DNA of 11,156 nt from Propionibacteriaceae bacterium (GCA_030528545.1 JAUMYR010000012.1:8197-19352), one strand, 5' to 3'. Counted from the stretch's first letter, positions 1-8,263 are shown. Made by a program: numbers and translations. The notes: generated from the letters alone by a model not told the origin.

Positions 1-25
1 GCACCCGGCACCGGTGGGGCTGAGA

Positions 26-1456
26 CTAGAGCTCGAACCCGGGGTAGAGCGGGAATCCGTCCAGCAACTCCTGGGCCGCGGCCCGGGTCCGCTCGGCGAT
101 CCCGTCTGCGATCAGGTACTTCGCCTTACCCGGCTGTCCGCTGGAGGTGAGGGCGGGGGTGGTGTTCTTGAGCACCCTCGTGATGAGCTCGGCCACCTGG
201 TCGAACTCATCGGCACCCAGGCCACGGGTCGTGAGGGCTGGGGTGCCCAGCCGGACCCCAGTCGTGTACCACGCACCGTTGGGGTCATTCGGCACCGAAT
301 TACGGTTGGTGACGACGCCGGAGTCGAGCAGGGCCGACTCTGCCTGGCGTCCGGTGAGACCGAAGTCACGCACGTCGACGAGCACGATGTGGTTGTCGGT
401 GCCGCCGGTCACGAGCCGCACCCCGCGCTTGAGGAAGCCCTCGGCGAGTGCCTTGGCGTTATCGGCGACCTGCTGGGCGTAGGAACGGAACTGTGGGGTC
501 CGGGCCTCGGCCAGCGCGACGGCCTTCGCGGCCATGACGTGGGACAGGGGGCCGCCGAGCACCATGGGGCAGCCCCGATCGACGTCGACCGCGAACTCCT
601 TGGTGGCCAAGACCATGCCGCCACGCGGCCCACGCAGCGACTTGTGGGTCGTGGTCGTGACGATGTGGGCGTGGGGGACCGGATCTTCGTCACCGGTGAA
701 CACCTTGCCCGCGACGAGCCCGGCGAAATGCGCCATATCGACCATCAGCACGGCCCCGACCTCGTCGGCGATCTCGCGCATCTTGGCGAAGTTCACCCGG
801 CGCGGGTAGGCCGAATAACCGGCCACCAGGATGAGCGGTTTGAACTCCCGCGCCTGTGCCCGCACCGCGTCATAGTCCAGCAACTGGGTCTCGGGATCGG
901 TGCCATAGGAACTCTGCTCGAACATCTTGCCCGAGATGTTGGGACGGAAACCGTGCGTCAGGTGACCTCCCGCGTCCAGGCTCATCCCCATGACCCGCTG
1001 GCTGCCGAACCGGTGACGCAACTGCTCCCAGTCCTTGGCGTCCAGTTCGTTGATGTTCTTGACCCCGAACTCGCCCAGCGCGGGGGTCTCGACCTTGTTG
1101 GACAGCACGGACCAGTAAGCCACCAGGTTCGCGTCGATGCCGGAGTGCGGCTGAACATAGGCATACTCCGCCCCGAACAGTTCCCTGGCGTGTTCGGCGG
1201 CCACCGCCTCCACGGTGTCTACGTTCTGGCATCCGGCATAGAAACGATGGCCCACCGTGCCCTCGGCGTACTTGTCGCTCAGCCAGCTGCCCATGGTCGC
1301 CAGCACCGGCAGGGACGCATAGTTCTCGGAGGCGATGAGTTTGAGGGAACCTCGCTGGTCGGCAAGCTCGGCGCGAGTAGCCTCCGCGATACGCGGTTCG
1401 ACTTTTTCGATGAGGCTCAGCAGGTGCTGGTAGGCGGCGCTGGTGGGGTCAGACAC
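26..1456 (-). CDS. glyA: Serine hydroxymethyltransferase (glycine hydroxymethyltransferase), long actinobacterial form
   Basis: This cytosolic PLP enzyme interconverts serine plus tetrahydrofolate with glycine plus 5,10-methylene-tetrahydrofolate, feeding one-carbon units to purine, thymidylate and methionine synthesis. I chose the GTG at 1456 (476 aa) because GGAG lies 6 bases upstream; the frame stays open to an ATG at 1555, but that extra segment looks unlike the family. Visible landmarks are the LIASENYAS motif near residue 40, the DKYAEG and HRFYAGC substrate-site motifs (61-76), the VDMAHFAG cofactor segment (239-246), and the PLP lysine K272 in [11 protein letters not shown]. Compared with the roughly 417-residue E. 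coli enzyme there is an extra segment around residues 119-152, which I remember from other actinobacterial homologues. It is separated from the AI-2E-family gene upstream by 162 bases and is probably transcribed on its own. The identification is secure; the exact start is slightly less so. Confidence 0.96.
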   Translation of the reverse strand: MSDPTSAAYQHLLSLIEKVEPRIAEATRAELADQRGSLKLIASENYASLPVLATMGSWLSDKYAEGTVGHRFYAGCQNVDTVEAVAAEHARELFGAEYAYVQPHSGIDANLVAYWSVLSNKVETPALGEFGVKNINELDAKDWEQLRHRFGSQRVMGMSLDAGGHLTHGFRPNISGKMFEQSSYGTDPETQLLDYDAVRAQAREFKPLILVAGYSAYPRRVNFAKMREIADEVGAVLMVDMAHFAGLVAGKVFTGDEDPVPHAHIVTTTTHKSLRGPRGGMVLATKEFAVDVDRGCPMVLGGPLSHVMAAKAVALAEARTPQFRSYAQQVADNAKALAEGFLKRGVRLVTGGTDNHIVLVDVRDFGLTGRQAESALLDSGVVTNRNSVPNDPNGAWYTTGVRLGTPALTTRGLGADEFDQVAELITRVLKNTTPALTSSGQPGKAKYLIADGIAERTRAAAQELLDGFPLYPGFEL

Positions 1457-1461
1457 GGCAG

Positions 1462-1466
1462 TCTCC
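1462..1466 (-). promoter_or_regulatory. Shine-Dalgarno site of glyA that sets the GTG start
   Basis: The minus strand reads GGAGA followed by CTGCC and then GTG, so GGAG sits 6 bases before the start codon. No comparable site precedes the upstream in-frame ATG at 1555, so the shorter 476-residue protein is preferred. Confidence 0.6.
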
Positions 1467-1490
1467 AAGGCTCGACGGTGGGACAGACCC

Positions 1491-1496
1491 AATCTA
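1491..1496 (-). promoter_or_regulatory. Candidate -10 box for glyA
   Basis: TAGATT on the minus strand fits the actinobacterial TAnnnT pattern and matches TATAAT at four of six bases. It lies 34 bases before the GTG start, which would give a leader of about 27 bases carrying the Shine-Dalgarno site. No convincing -35 hexamer is seen 16-18 bases upstream, so this is weak. Confidence 0.3.
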
Positions 1497-1618
1497 GCGT
1501 GAATCCCAGTGTCGTCGGTGGGTGGAGGCACCCAAAACGGAGCCTGGTGGGCCACTTTGACTAGGCCCCGGGTGAGGCTAAGGGACTAGGCCTGAGCCAA
1601 TACCGCCAGATCGCGGCG

Positions 1619-2746
1619 TTACCGCTGCTCTTGGGTGCCCGGTGGCCGCGCGGGGACCGAGCCGGAGTCACCCGGGTTGGCCTCGGTTCGCGAAACGATC
1701 GTGAATGCGAAGACGTTGACGAAGGCGGCCAATGGCACGGCGAACAGGGCTCCAGGAATACCGGCGACGATCGAACCGGTGGCGACCGCCAGCACCACAC
1801 CGAGCGGGTGGATCGAGACCGCGCTGCCCATGATGATGGGCTGCAGCACGTGGCTCTCGACCTGCTGGACGCCCAGCACGATCGCCAGCATGATGAGCGC
1901 CTTGATCGGGCCGAGGCTGACCAAGGCGATGAAGACCGCGAGCGTCCCGGTGAGCACGGCCCCGACCACGGGGATGAAAGAGCCGAGGAAGACCAGGATC
2001 GCGATGGGGGCGGCGAGAGGCACACCGAGCAGCCAAGCGCCGAAACCGATCCCGACCGCATCGATGAGGGCGACCAAGACTTGCACCCGGACGAAATTGC
2101 CCAGCGTCTGCCAGCCCGCCGAAGCGGCACCGTTGACGGCAGGGCGGGCCGCGGAGGGCACGAAGCCCTGAGTCCACTGCCAGATCCGCCCGCCATCAAG
2201 CAGGAAGAACAACGTGGTGAACAGGGTCAGCAGGAGGCCTGCGACGACGTGACCCGCGGTGGTGCCGACCGACAAGGCAGAAGACAGCAGGCTCTGCGCA
2301 TCCGCCCGGATCGCGGCGACCACGTCCCGGCCGATGGAGTTGAGGTCCTCCTGGCTGATATTCAGCGGAGAATCCAGCAGCCACAGCCGCGTCGCCTCCC
2401 AGAACTCGATCGCGCGTTCCTGTAACTCGGGGTAGCCCTGTCGCAACTGGGCCACGGCGAGCCACAGTAACCCACTCACCGTGCACAGCAACAGCAACAT
2501 CACGATGGCCACGGCCAGCATGCGCGGCACCTTGCGCCGCGTCATCGCGTCCACCGCGGGCAGCAACAGCGCGCTCATCAGCGCCGCGAGCAGCAGCGGG
2601 ACGACGACCAGCCGGATTTGGGCCAGACCCCAGATCACGATCGCGCTAGCCGCGACGATGAGGACGATATTCCATGACCAGGCGCCGGCGATCCGCACTC
2701 CGCGGGGGACCGGCAGCGCTGGCTCCGACCGATCTGATGCACTCAT
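1619..2746 (-). CDS. AI-2E family transporter (predicted multi-pass membrane protein)
   Basis: This is a 375-residue inner-membrane protein of the AI-2E transporter family (formerly UPF0118, PF01594). Some members have been tied to autoinducer-2 export and others to Na+/H+ antiport, so the substrate here is unknown. About eight hydrophobic segments are visible, near residues 20-40, 46-66, 75-98, 162-185, 217-240, 245-275, 278-295 and 315-350. A more polar stretch at about 100-160, between the third and fourth segments, is normal for the family. Family hallmarks are GSFIPVVGAVLTG (255-267) and the QQVESHVLQP...HPLGVVLAV block (294-321). The C-terminal tail is polar and proline-rich. The gene starts 24 bases after the rlmB stop but has no Shine-Dalgarno sequence; a -10 box 7 bases ahead suggests a leaderless transcript in addition to any readthrough from cysS-rlmB. 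The family assignment is firm, the function is not. Confidence 0.9.
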   Translation of the reverse strand: MSASDRSEPALPVPRGVRIAGAWSWNIVLIVAASAIVIWGLAQIRLVVVPLLLAALMSALLLPAVDAMTRRKVPRMLAVAIVMLLLLCTVSGLLWLAVAQLRQGYPELQERAIEFWEATRLWLLDSPLNISQEDLNSIGRDVVAAIRADAQSLLSSALSVGTTAGHVVAGLLLTLFTTLFFLLDGGRIWQWTQGFVPSAARPAVNGAASAGWQTLGNFVRVQVLVALIDAVGIGFGAWLLGVPLAAPIAILVFLGSFIPVVGAVLTGTLAVFIALVSLGPIKALIMLAIVLGVQQVESHVLQPIIMGSAVSIHPLGVVLAVATGSIVAGIPGALFAVPLAAFVNVFAFTIVSRTEANPGDSGSVPARPPGTQEQR

Positions 2747-2753
2747 GAGGGCT

Positions 2754-2759
2754 AGTGTA
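2754..2759 (-). promoter_or_regulatory. -10 box of a probable leaderless promoter for the AI-2E-family gene
   Basis: TACACT (TAnnnT) on the minus strand is followed by 7 bases and then the ATG at 2746. Initiation 6-8 bases after the -10 box would begin the RNA at the start codon. No purine-rich Shine-Dalgarno sequence exists in the gap, which agrees with leaderless translation. No clear -35 hexamer is visible. Confidence 0.5.
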
Positions 2760-2770
2760 GAAGTATCGCC

Positions 2771-3712
2771 CTAGCCCCTGACCCGACCGATTTCGTACAG
2801 CGCGATCGCGGCAGCGACGGATGCGTTGAGGGATTCGACCTCGCTGACGATCGGGATCGCTGCCAGATGATCGCAATGTTCCCGCACTAGCCGGGCTAGG
2901 CCCTCACCTTCGCTGCCGACCACCAGCACCACCGGGCCGCTCAGACCGGGCACCGCAGAGATATCCTCCCGCGCCTCGCCCGCGAGACCAACGACGGTGA
3001 ACCCGGCCTCAGCACACTGTTTTAGCGCCCGGTTGAGGTTGGTCGCCATCGCGATCGGCACCCGGGCGGCCGCGCCTGCCGAGGTCTTCCATGCGGCTGC
3101 GGTCATGGTCGCCGAGCGGCGCGCCGGAATGATGATTCCGCTGGCCCCGAATGCCGCCGCCGAACGCACGATCGCGCCGAGGTTGCGGGGATCGGTGATG
3201 CCGTCCAGAGCCACGATCAGGCCGCGATCCCGCTCATCGGCGGCGGCCTCGGCGATGAGATCTTGGGGATCGGCATAGTCGAAGGCCGGTAGCTGCAGCG
3301 CGACCCCCTGATGTGCCAGCCCGCCGGTGAGGCGGTCCAGTTCGCCGCGGGTGGTCTGCAACAGCGGGATCGAGTTCTCGGCGGCGAACTTCAAGATATC
3401 GCGCAGCCGGTCGTCCCGCTCGGCCCCGTCGGCCACATAGGCCGCTTTAACCGGCAACCCGGCCAGGAAAGCCTCGTAGACCGGGTTGCGTCCGACCACC
3501 CAATCGGCACCAGTGGCGGTGGGACGCTTCGGCTTGCTCGCCTGCCGCCGCTGGGCGGCCTGTTTGGCCTTATACGCCTTGTGGTAAGGCCGGTCTTCTG
3601 CCTTGGGGGTCGGCCCGCGGCCCTCCAGCGAGCGGCGGATGCGTCCCCCCGATCCGGCCGCCTTGCTCTTGCCCTTGTGTCCGGCGCCGCGCCGGGACGA
3701 GTTTCCTGCCAT
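2771..3712 (-). CDS. rlmB: 23S rRNA (guanosine-2'-O-)-methyltransferase, SpoU/TrmH family
   Basis: This protein is predicted to methylate the 2'-hydroxyl of a guanosine in the 23S rRNA peptidyl-transferase loop (G2251 in E. coli numbering) using S-adenosylmethionine. The start is the ATG at 3712 (313 aa), because GGAGG lies 8 bases before it; an in-frame TTG at 3727 falls inside that site and is rejected. Residues 1-66 form a very basic, low-complexity tail, common in actinobacterial members and likely to bind RNA. The SpoU substrate-binding domain covers about 71-143 (opening WVVGRNPVYEA) and the knotted methylase domain about 166-307. All three SPOUT motifs are intact: DGITDPRNLGAIVR (170-183), VVGSEGEGL (264-272) and PIVSEVESLNASVA (287-300). 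It follows cysS by 30 bases in the same operon, the usual pairing in Actinobacteria. Other SpoU enzymes with different target bases cannot be excluded from sequence alone. Confidence 0.93.
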   Translation of the reverse strand: MAGNSSRRGAGHKGKSKAAGSGGRIRRSLEGRGPTPKAEDRPYHKAYKAKQAAQRRQASKPKRPTATGADWVVGRNPVYEAFLAGLPVKAAYVADGAERDDRLRDILKFAAENSIPLLQTTRGELDRLTGGLAHQGVALQLPAFDYADPQDLIAEAAADERDRGLIVALDGITDPRNLGAIVRSAAAFGASGIIIPARRSATMTAAAWKTSAGAAARVPIAMATNLNRALKQCAEAGFTVVGLAGEAREDISAVPGLSGPVVLVVGSEGEGLARLVREHCDHLAAIPIVSEVESLNASVAAAIALYEIGRVRG

Positions 3713-3720
3713 GAGTGGGT

Positions 3721-3725
3721 CCTCC
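3721..3725 (-). promoter_or_regulatory. Shine-Dalgarno site of rlmB that sets its start
   Basis: GGAGG on the minus strand is 8 bases before ATG 3712, in the 30-base gap after the cysS stop codon. It overlaps the alternative upstream TTG codon, which rules that start out. Confidence 0.75.
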
Positions 3726-3742
3726 AAACGTCTCGTCGGCGC

Positions 3743-5143
3743 TCAGGCGCCGGTCTTGAGTGACCAGCGGGGACCGCTGGGGGTGTCCTCGATCTTCAGC
3801 CCGGCGTGGGTGAGGGCGTCCCGCAGCGCGTCCGCGCTCGCCCAGTCCTTGCGCTGGCGAGCGGCCTGGCGCTGCTCCAGCACCGTCGCCACCAGCGAGT
3901 CCACGACACCGGACAGGTCGTCGGGGCTCGCGGAAGCCCACGCCGGATCCGAGGGGTCCAGGCCGAGGACCCTCAGCATGGAGCGGACATCGCCATAGGC
4001 ACTCAATGCCGCGCCCGCATCCCCGCGATCGAGAGCCTGGTTGCCCTCCTTGACCCGGGTGTAGAGCACCGCGATCGCCCCAGGGGTGCCCAGATCGTTG
4101 TTCATGGCCTCGCGGAACTCCTCCGGGACGCTGGGCTCGAAGCCCGCCTCGCCGTGGCGGGTCAGGAAGGCATCGATCCTAGCCAGGGACGCGGTGGCTT
4201 CAGCCAGCGAGGTGTCGGCGAACTCGATGGCCGAGCGGTAATGCGGGGCCAGCAGGTAGAAACGCACCGCCCTGCCCGGATACTCCCTCGTGACCTGGCT
4301 CACCAGCGCTCCGTTGCCGAGGGACTTGCTCATCTTCTCGCCCGCGGCGGTGACCCAGGCATTGTGCATCCAGTACCGGGCGAAGCCGCGACCGGCCGCC
4401 CTGGACTGGGCCTGCTCGTTCTCGTGATGGGGGAAGCGCAGGTCGATGCCGCCGCCGTGGATATCGAATTCGGCGCCCAGATATTTGCCCGCCATCGCTG
4501 AACATTCGATGTGCCAGCCCGGGCGTCCGCGTCCCCATGGAGCGGACCAGGACGCGGTCTGCGGTTCCCCCTCCTTGTGGCCTTTCCATAGGGCGAAGTC
4601 GCGGGGATCGCGCTTGCCCCGGGGGTCGGCGTCGGTGGCCGATTCCATGTCGGAGATGCTCTGGCGCGACAGCGACCCATACTCGGGCCAGGACCGCACA
4701 TCGAAATAGACATCCCCGGAACCGTCTGGTGCCACATAGGCGTGTCCGCGCTCAATCAGGGCCGCGATCAGTTCCACCATCTCGGGGATATGCCCGGTGG
4801 CGCGGGGCTCATAGGTCGGCGGCAGGCAGCCCAGGGAGGCGTAGGCGGCGTGCAGTTCCCGCTCGAACTCGTAGGCATGGGCATACCAGGGCAGGCCCCG
4901 CTCGGCCGATTTGGCGAGGATCTTGTCGTCGATGTCGGTGACGTTGGCGACGATGGACACCTCGTAGCCCTCGTGGGTGAGCCAGCGACGCAAGACGTCG
5001 AACACGACCTCCTTGCGGATGTGGCCCACGTGGGGCGCCGACTGCACGGTCAGACCGCAGTGGTAGATCGACACCTTGCCCTCGACGAGAGGTTCGAAGG
5101 TGCGAATGGACGCGGTCGCGGTGTCGTACAGCCTGAAAGTCAC
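3743..5143 (-). CDS. cysS: Cysteinyl-tRNA synthetase (class I)
   Basis: This enzyme charges tRNA-Cys with cysteine using ATP in the cytosol. The GTG at 5143 gives 466 residues, the normal family length; the frame remains open far upstream but that part matches nothing in the family. The Rossmann catalytic domain carries the HIGH box as H38-V-G-H41 and the KMSKS loop exactly at 270-274. The catalytic zinc ligands are C29, C214 (in GWHIECSAM), H239 and E243 (in FPHHENE). The length and the C-terminal region ([10 protein letters not shown] near 451-460) argue for CysRS rather than MshC, the shorter mycothiol ligase paralogue. Slightly unusual are CGLTV where CGPTV or CGATV is commoner, and RKEV after the HIGH box where RSGV is commoner. 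rlmB follows after 30 bases. The start lacks a Shine-Dalgarno sequence and has a -10 box 7 bases upstream, suggesting leaderless transcription independent of the dpp genes upstream. Confidence 0.96.
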   Translation of the reverse strand: MTFRLYDTATASIRTFEPLVEGKVSIYHCGLTVQSAPHVGHIRKEVVFDVLRRWLTHEGYEVSIVANVTDIDDKILAKSAERGLPWYAHAYEFERELHAAYASLGCLPPTYEPRATGHIPEMVELIAALIERGHAYVAPDGSGDVYFDVRSWPEYGSLSRQSISDMESATDADPRGKRDPRDFALWKGHKEGEPQTASWSAPWGRGRPGWHIECSAMAGKYLGAEFDIHGGGIDLRFPHHENEQAQSRAAGRGFARYWMHNAWVTAAGEKMSKSLGNGALVSQVTREYPGRAVRFYLLAPHYRSAIEFADTSLAEATASLARIDAFLTRHGEAGFEPSVPEEFREAMNNDLGTPGAIAVLYTRVKEGNQALDRGDAGAALSAYGDVRSMLRVLGLDPSDPAWASASPDDLSGVVDSLVATVLEQRQAARQRKDWASADALRDALTHAGLKIEDTPSGPRWSLKTGA

Positions 5144-5150
5144 GCCGCGA

Positions 5151-5156
5151 AGTCTA
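5151..5156 (-). promoter_or_regulatory. -10 box of a probable leaderless promoter for cysS
   Basis: TAGACT (TAnnnT, four of six to TATAAT) on the minus strand stands 7 bases before the GTG at 5143, with no Shine-Dalgarno sequence between. This is the same geometry as the AI-2E-family gene. A perfect inverted repeat (5157-5171) abuts the box on its upstream side. No clear -35 element was found in the very GC-rich DNA above it. Confidence 0.5.
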
Positions 5157-5190
5157 CCGGGCTCTACCCGGCGGCGCCGCGCCGATCCGG
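5157..5190 (-). promoter_or_regulatory. Two overlapping inverted repeats between dppF and cysS
   Basis: Repeat one is CCGGG, 5-base spacer, CCCGG (5157-5171). Repeat two pairs CCGG (5168-5171) plus CGGCG (5172-5176) with CGCCG (5180-5184) plus CCGG (5187-5190), leaving a 3-base loop and a 2-base bulge. The two share 5168-5171, so in RNA only one could form at a time. No T-run follows, so a classical intrinsic terminator is not supported. They could be a weak GC-rich terminator for the dpp operon, an operator for cysS, or chance in GC-rich DNA. Confidence 0.3.
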
Positions 5191-5228
5191 TCGCGGGCCA
5201 GGCCTGACGGGGACGGTCCGGGGCGGGC

Positions 5229-6230
5229 TCAGCCAGGCACCGAAGGCGCGGCGAAGTGGCAGGCAGACTGGTGGCGATCCTCGCCGTCAGCGCGTCCTTC
5301 GAGGAGCGGGACCGAGGTGGCACAGATCTGCTGGGCGCGCCAGCACCGGGTGTGGAAGCTGCATCCCGAGGGCGGGTTCGCCGGTGAGGGCACATCGCCG
5401 GTGAGCACGATGCGCTCCCGGGTGCCGCGCGCCTGGGGATCTGGGATCGGTACCGCCGACAGCAGAGCCTGAGTGTAGGGGTGCGTCGGCCGCTCGTAGA
5501 TCTGGTGTTCGTCACCCAGTTCGACGATCTTTCCGAGGTACATCACGGCGACCCGGTCCGAGATATGGCGGACCACCGAAAGGTCGTGGGCGATGAACAC
5601 ATAGGACAGGCCGAGCTCGTCTTGGAGCTGTTCCAGCAGGTTGACCACCTGGGCCTGCACCGACACGTCTAGGGCTGAAACCGGCTCGTCGCAGATCAGC
5701 ACCTTCGGGTTGAGGGCGATCCCGCGGGCGATCCCGATCCGCTGCCGCTGCCCCCCGGAGAACTGGTGGGGGTAGCGGCTGATGTGCTCCGGGTTGAGCC
5801 CGACGAGTTCGAGCAATTCCTGCACCCGCCTGCGGCGGCCCGACCTCGGCACCACATCGGGATGGATCTCGAAGGGTTCGCCGACGATGTCACCGACCGT
5901 CTTGCGGGGATTGAGAGAGGTGTAGGGGTCCTGGAACACGATCTGGATGTCGCGGCGCAGCCGACGCATCGCGGCCCCAACGGTGGCGTACATGTCGACT
6001 CCGTCGAACAGCAACGAACCCTCGGTTGGCTCCTCCAGCCGCATCAGCAACCGGCCCAGCGTCGACTTGCCGCAGCCGGACTCGCCGACGATGCCGAGGG
6101 TCTCGCCCTTGCGCAGGTCGAAATCGACGCCGTCGACCGCCCGCACGTGTCCCACGGTCCGGCGGATTACCCCCGCCTTGATCGGGTAGTGCTTCTTGAG
6201 GCCACGAGCGCTCAGGATCACCTCAGACAT
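5229..6230 (-). CDS. dppF: Peptide ABC transporter ATP-binding protein, DppF/OppF type
   Basis: This is the second of two nucleotide-binding subunits that power a peptide importer at the cytoplasmic face of the membrane. The 333 residues show Walker A at 49-57 (GESGCGKST), the Q-loop Q100, the signature SGGQRQR at 158-164, Walker B ending in D181-E182, the D-loop SALD at 185-188 and the switch histidine H215. The C-terminal oligopeptide-transporter domain has four cysteines, C290, C296, C303 and C324, in the pattern C-x5-C-x6-C-x20-C; its equivalent in DppD has almost the same spacing. The start ATG is well placed, with AGGAGGT 8 bases upstream, and overlaps the dppD stop by 8 bases (ATGTCTGA), implying translational coupling. 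It is the last gene of the dpp operon; cysS begins 85 bases later. Dpp versus Opp naming is arbitrary, since the substrate is not visible. Confidence 0.94.
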   Translation of the reverse strand: MSEVILSARGLKKHYPIKAGVIRRTVGHVRAVDGVDFDLRKGETLGIVGESGCGKSTLGRLLMRLEEPTEGSLLFDGVDMYATVGAAMRRLRRDIQIVFQDPYTSLNPRKTVGDIVGEPFEIHPDVVPRSGRRRRVQELLELVGLNPEHISRYPHQFSGGQRQRIGIARGIALNPKVLICDEPVSALDVSVQAQVVNLLEQLQDELGLSYVFIAHDLSVVRHISDRVAVMYLGKIVELGDEHQIYERPTHPYTQALLSAVPIPDPQARGTRERIVLTGDVPSPANPPSGCSFHTRCWRAQQICATSVPLLEGRADGEDRHQSACHFAAPSVPG

Positions 6231-7287
6231 CTGCCAGCACCTCCTCGGCGCGCAGGCACGAACTGTGGCGTCCGGGCCTGATCTCGATCAGCTCCGGGGC
6301 CTGACCGGTGGAGCATTCCGCGCCGCGGAAGCGGCAACGCGGGTTGAAGGAACAACCCGGCGGGATGTGAAGCAGGTTCGGCGGTAGGCCACCGATCGCC
6401 GACAGCTTGTTGCCCTTCTGATCGAGGCGGGGGATGGAATCCAGCAATCCCCGGGTGTAGGCATGGCCAGGCGCCGCGAAGATGTCGTGGATGCCTCCGG
6501 ACTCGACGATCCGCCCCGTGTACATGACCGCGACCCGGTCGGCTACCTCCGCGACGACTCCGAGGTCGTGTGTGATCAGGATGAGGCCCATATTCGACTC
6601 GGCCTGCAATTCCTTCAGCAGTTCCATGATCTGGGCCTGCACCGTCACGTCCAATGCGGTGGTCGGCTCGTCGGCGATGAGCACCACCGGATCCAAGGCG
6701 ATGGCCATGGCGATCATGATCCGTTGCCGCATGCCGCCGGAGAACTGGTGCGGGTAGGCATGGACGCGCTCCTTGGCGCCCGGAATCCGGACCCTTTCCA
6801 TGAGCTCGACGGCGCGGGCGAGCGAGTCCGATTTGTTCCATCCCCAGTGCTCGCGCATCATCTCGGCAACCTGCCACCCAACGGGGAACACGGGGTTGAG
6901 AGCGCTCAGCGCGTCCTGGAAGATCATCGAGATGTGAGAGCCGCGGACGGTGCGGCGCACCTTCTCAGGCAGTGGCAGCAGGTCGTCGCCGCAATACAGG
7001 ACCCGGCCGCCGGTGATGTAGCCGGGGGGGGTGTCAATGATGCCCATGATCGCCTGAGCGGTCACCGATTTCCCTGATCCCGATTCGCCCAGGATCGCCA
7101 GGGTCTCTCCCTGATCCAGGGAGAAGGAGACGCCGTTGATCGCCCGTGCCACCCCCTGGCGGGTGCGGAACTCGACGTGGAGGTCATCGACGTCGAGCAG
7201 GCGTCCGCTGGCCGGAACCCAGTCCCGGGAATACTTCGAGCGTTTCTTGACAGACTCGGGGACGGTTAGTGTCTTCAAAGCAGCCAT
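6223..7287 (-). CDS. dppD: Peptide ABC transporter ATP-binding protein, DppD/OppD type
   Basis: This is the first nucleotide-binding subunit of the peptide importer, expected to pair with DppF beneath the DppB-DppC channel. The 354 residues include a basic N-terminal lead of about 28 residues, Walker A at 67-74 (GESGSGKS), the Q-loop Q124, the signature FSGGMRQR at 182-189, Walker B ending in D206-E207, the D-loop TALD at 210-213 and H240. The C-terminal domain carries C312, C318, C325 and C344 (C-x5-C-x6-C-x18-C), following the conserved [10 protein letters not shown] segment. The start follows the dppC stop by 7 bases; a GGTGAG sequence overlapping the dppC stop codon serves as Shine-Dalgarno site. 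The end overlaps dppF by 8 bases. All ATPase motifs are intact, so it should be active. Confidence 0.94.
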   Translation of the reverse strand: MAALKTLTVPESVKKRSKYSRDWVPASGRLLDVDDLHVEFRTRQGVARAINGVSFSLDQGETLAILGESGSGKSVTAQAIMGIIDTPPGYITGGRVLYCGDDLLPLPEKVRRTVRGSHISMIFQDALSALNPVFPVGWQVAEMMREHWGWNKSDSLARAVELMERVRIPGAKERVHAYPHQFSGGMRQRIMIAMAIALDPVVLIADEPTTALDVTVQAQIMELLKELQAESNMGLILITHDLGVVAEVADRVAVMYTGRIVESGGIHDIFAAPGHAYTRGLLDSIPRLDQKGNKLSAIGGLPPNLLHIPPGCSFNPRCRFRGAECSTGQAPELIEIRPGRHSSCLRAEEVLADV

Positions 7288-7294
7288 GTGTGTC

Positions 7295-8263
7295 TCACCG
7301 CAGTTTCGGGTCCAGGGCGTCGCGGACTACGCCACCGAGCATGATGAAGGCGAGCACCGTGAGCGAGAGGAACAGGGAAGGGAACAACAGCATGTGCGGG
7401 GCGGCGGCGATATAGCCCAGCCCGGAAGCGCTGGAGATGGCCAGCCCCCACGAGATCGCCGGGGGCTGGAGCCCGATACCGAGGAAGGACAGCGTCGCCT
7501 CGACCGCGATATAGGCCCCGAGGTCGATGGTCGCCACGACGATGACCGGCGCGATCGCGTTCGGCAGCACGTGTTGCACGATGATGCGCAGCGGTGAGGC
7601 CCCGAGTGCCCGGGCCGCCTGGACGTATTCGTTGGGTTTGACCTGGAGCACCGAGGACCTCATCAGGCGGAACAGATTCGGCCAGCCGAGGACGCCGATC
7701 GCCAGCACCACCTTCGCCACCACGAACAGGTAGGGGGTGCCGGGTTCCAGCTTGAATGAGTACATGATGATGATGCCGCCAAGCAGCAGCGGGATCGCGA
7801 AGAACATGTCCGCGAGCCGGGACAGCACCGTATCGACCCAGCCTCCCAGATAGCCAGCCACGATGCCGAGAGGGACGCCGAGCAGCAGGGTCGCGAGCGT
7901 GGCGAGAGTCCCCACCAGGATCGAGGAGCGGGCACCGTAGACCGTCAGGGTGTAAACGTCGCAGCCGATCAGGTCGCGTCCGAACAGGGCGCTCGGGTTG
8001 GGTGACTCGCGGGCGAGTTCGAGCTTGCAGAAACCGGGGGCGAAAGGATCCTGGTTGGTGAACAATTGCGGCGCGATCGCCAAAGCGATGAAAAAGACAA
8101 TGAATACCGCCGAAAGCCAGAACATGGGGCGGGAACGTATGGTCTGCCAGGCGTCGCCCCACAGGCTGGTCGTCTTCTCCTCGGGGACCGGGACGGCCGG
8201 AACCGGTTCGGCCATGGCATGGCCCGCCGCTGGTGAGTCTTCGCTGGGACGATTCTCAGTCAT
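7295..8263 (-). CDS. dppC: Peptide ABC transporter permease, DppC/OppC type
   Basis: This is one half of the membrane channel of the peptide importer, 322 residues. A proline-rich cytoplasmic tail (1-45) precedes the first membrane segment (about 48-65). An extracytoplasmic loop with two cysteines, C79 and C101, follows, and then the binding-protein-dependent permease core, with hydrophobic segments near 115-138, 155-170, 180-198, 236-262 and 290-311. The EAA loop that contacts the ATPases is clear at about 212-238 (EYVQAARALGAS...LPNAI, with G221 invariant). The conserved FGRDLIGCDVY segment before the second membrane helix is typical of DppC. The start overlaps the dppB stop by 8 bases (ATGACTGA), and AAGGA lies 6 bases upstream, inside dppB. 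A later in-frame ATG at codon 17 is possible but lacks this support. Confidence 0.93.
   Translation of the reverse strand: MTENRPSEDSPAAGHAMAEPVPAVPVPEEKTTSLWGDAWQTIRSRPMFWLSAVFIVFFIALAIAPQLFTNQDPFAPGFCKLELARESPNPSALFGRDLIGCDVYTLTVYGARSSILVGTLATLATLLLGVPLGIVAGYLGGWVDTVLSRLADMFFAIPLLLGGIIIMYSFKLEPGTPYLFVVAKVVLAIGVLGWPNLFRLMRSSVLQVKPNEYVQAARALGASPLRIIVQHVLPNAIAPVIVVATIDLGAYIAVEATLSFLGIGLQPPAISWGLAISSASGLGYIAAAPHMLLFPSLFLSLTVLAFIMLGGVVRDALDPKLR

Noticed and set aside
1..25. GC-rich inverted sequence after the glyA stop codon
   Set aside because: The arms are imperfect and cut by the window edge, with no T-run visible, so a terminator cannot be claimed.
14..1564. Long plus-strand open frame (516 codons) opposite glyA
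   Set aside because: It mirrors glyA almost end to end. In GC-rich genes the antisense frame often lacks stops; the translation is low-complexity with no domain, while the minus strand encodes an unmistakable enzyme.
1457..1618. Possible riboswitch (ZTP, THF or glycine type) ahead of glyA
   Set aside because: I looked for conserved core sequences of these classes on the minus strand and found none; only a 5-bp stem at 1520-1533 is present.
5144..5515. Upstream extension of the cysS frame into dppF
   Set aside because: The extra 124 codons are arginine- and serine-rich and overlap dppF; family length and the leaderless -10 box favour GTG 5143.
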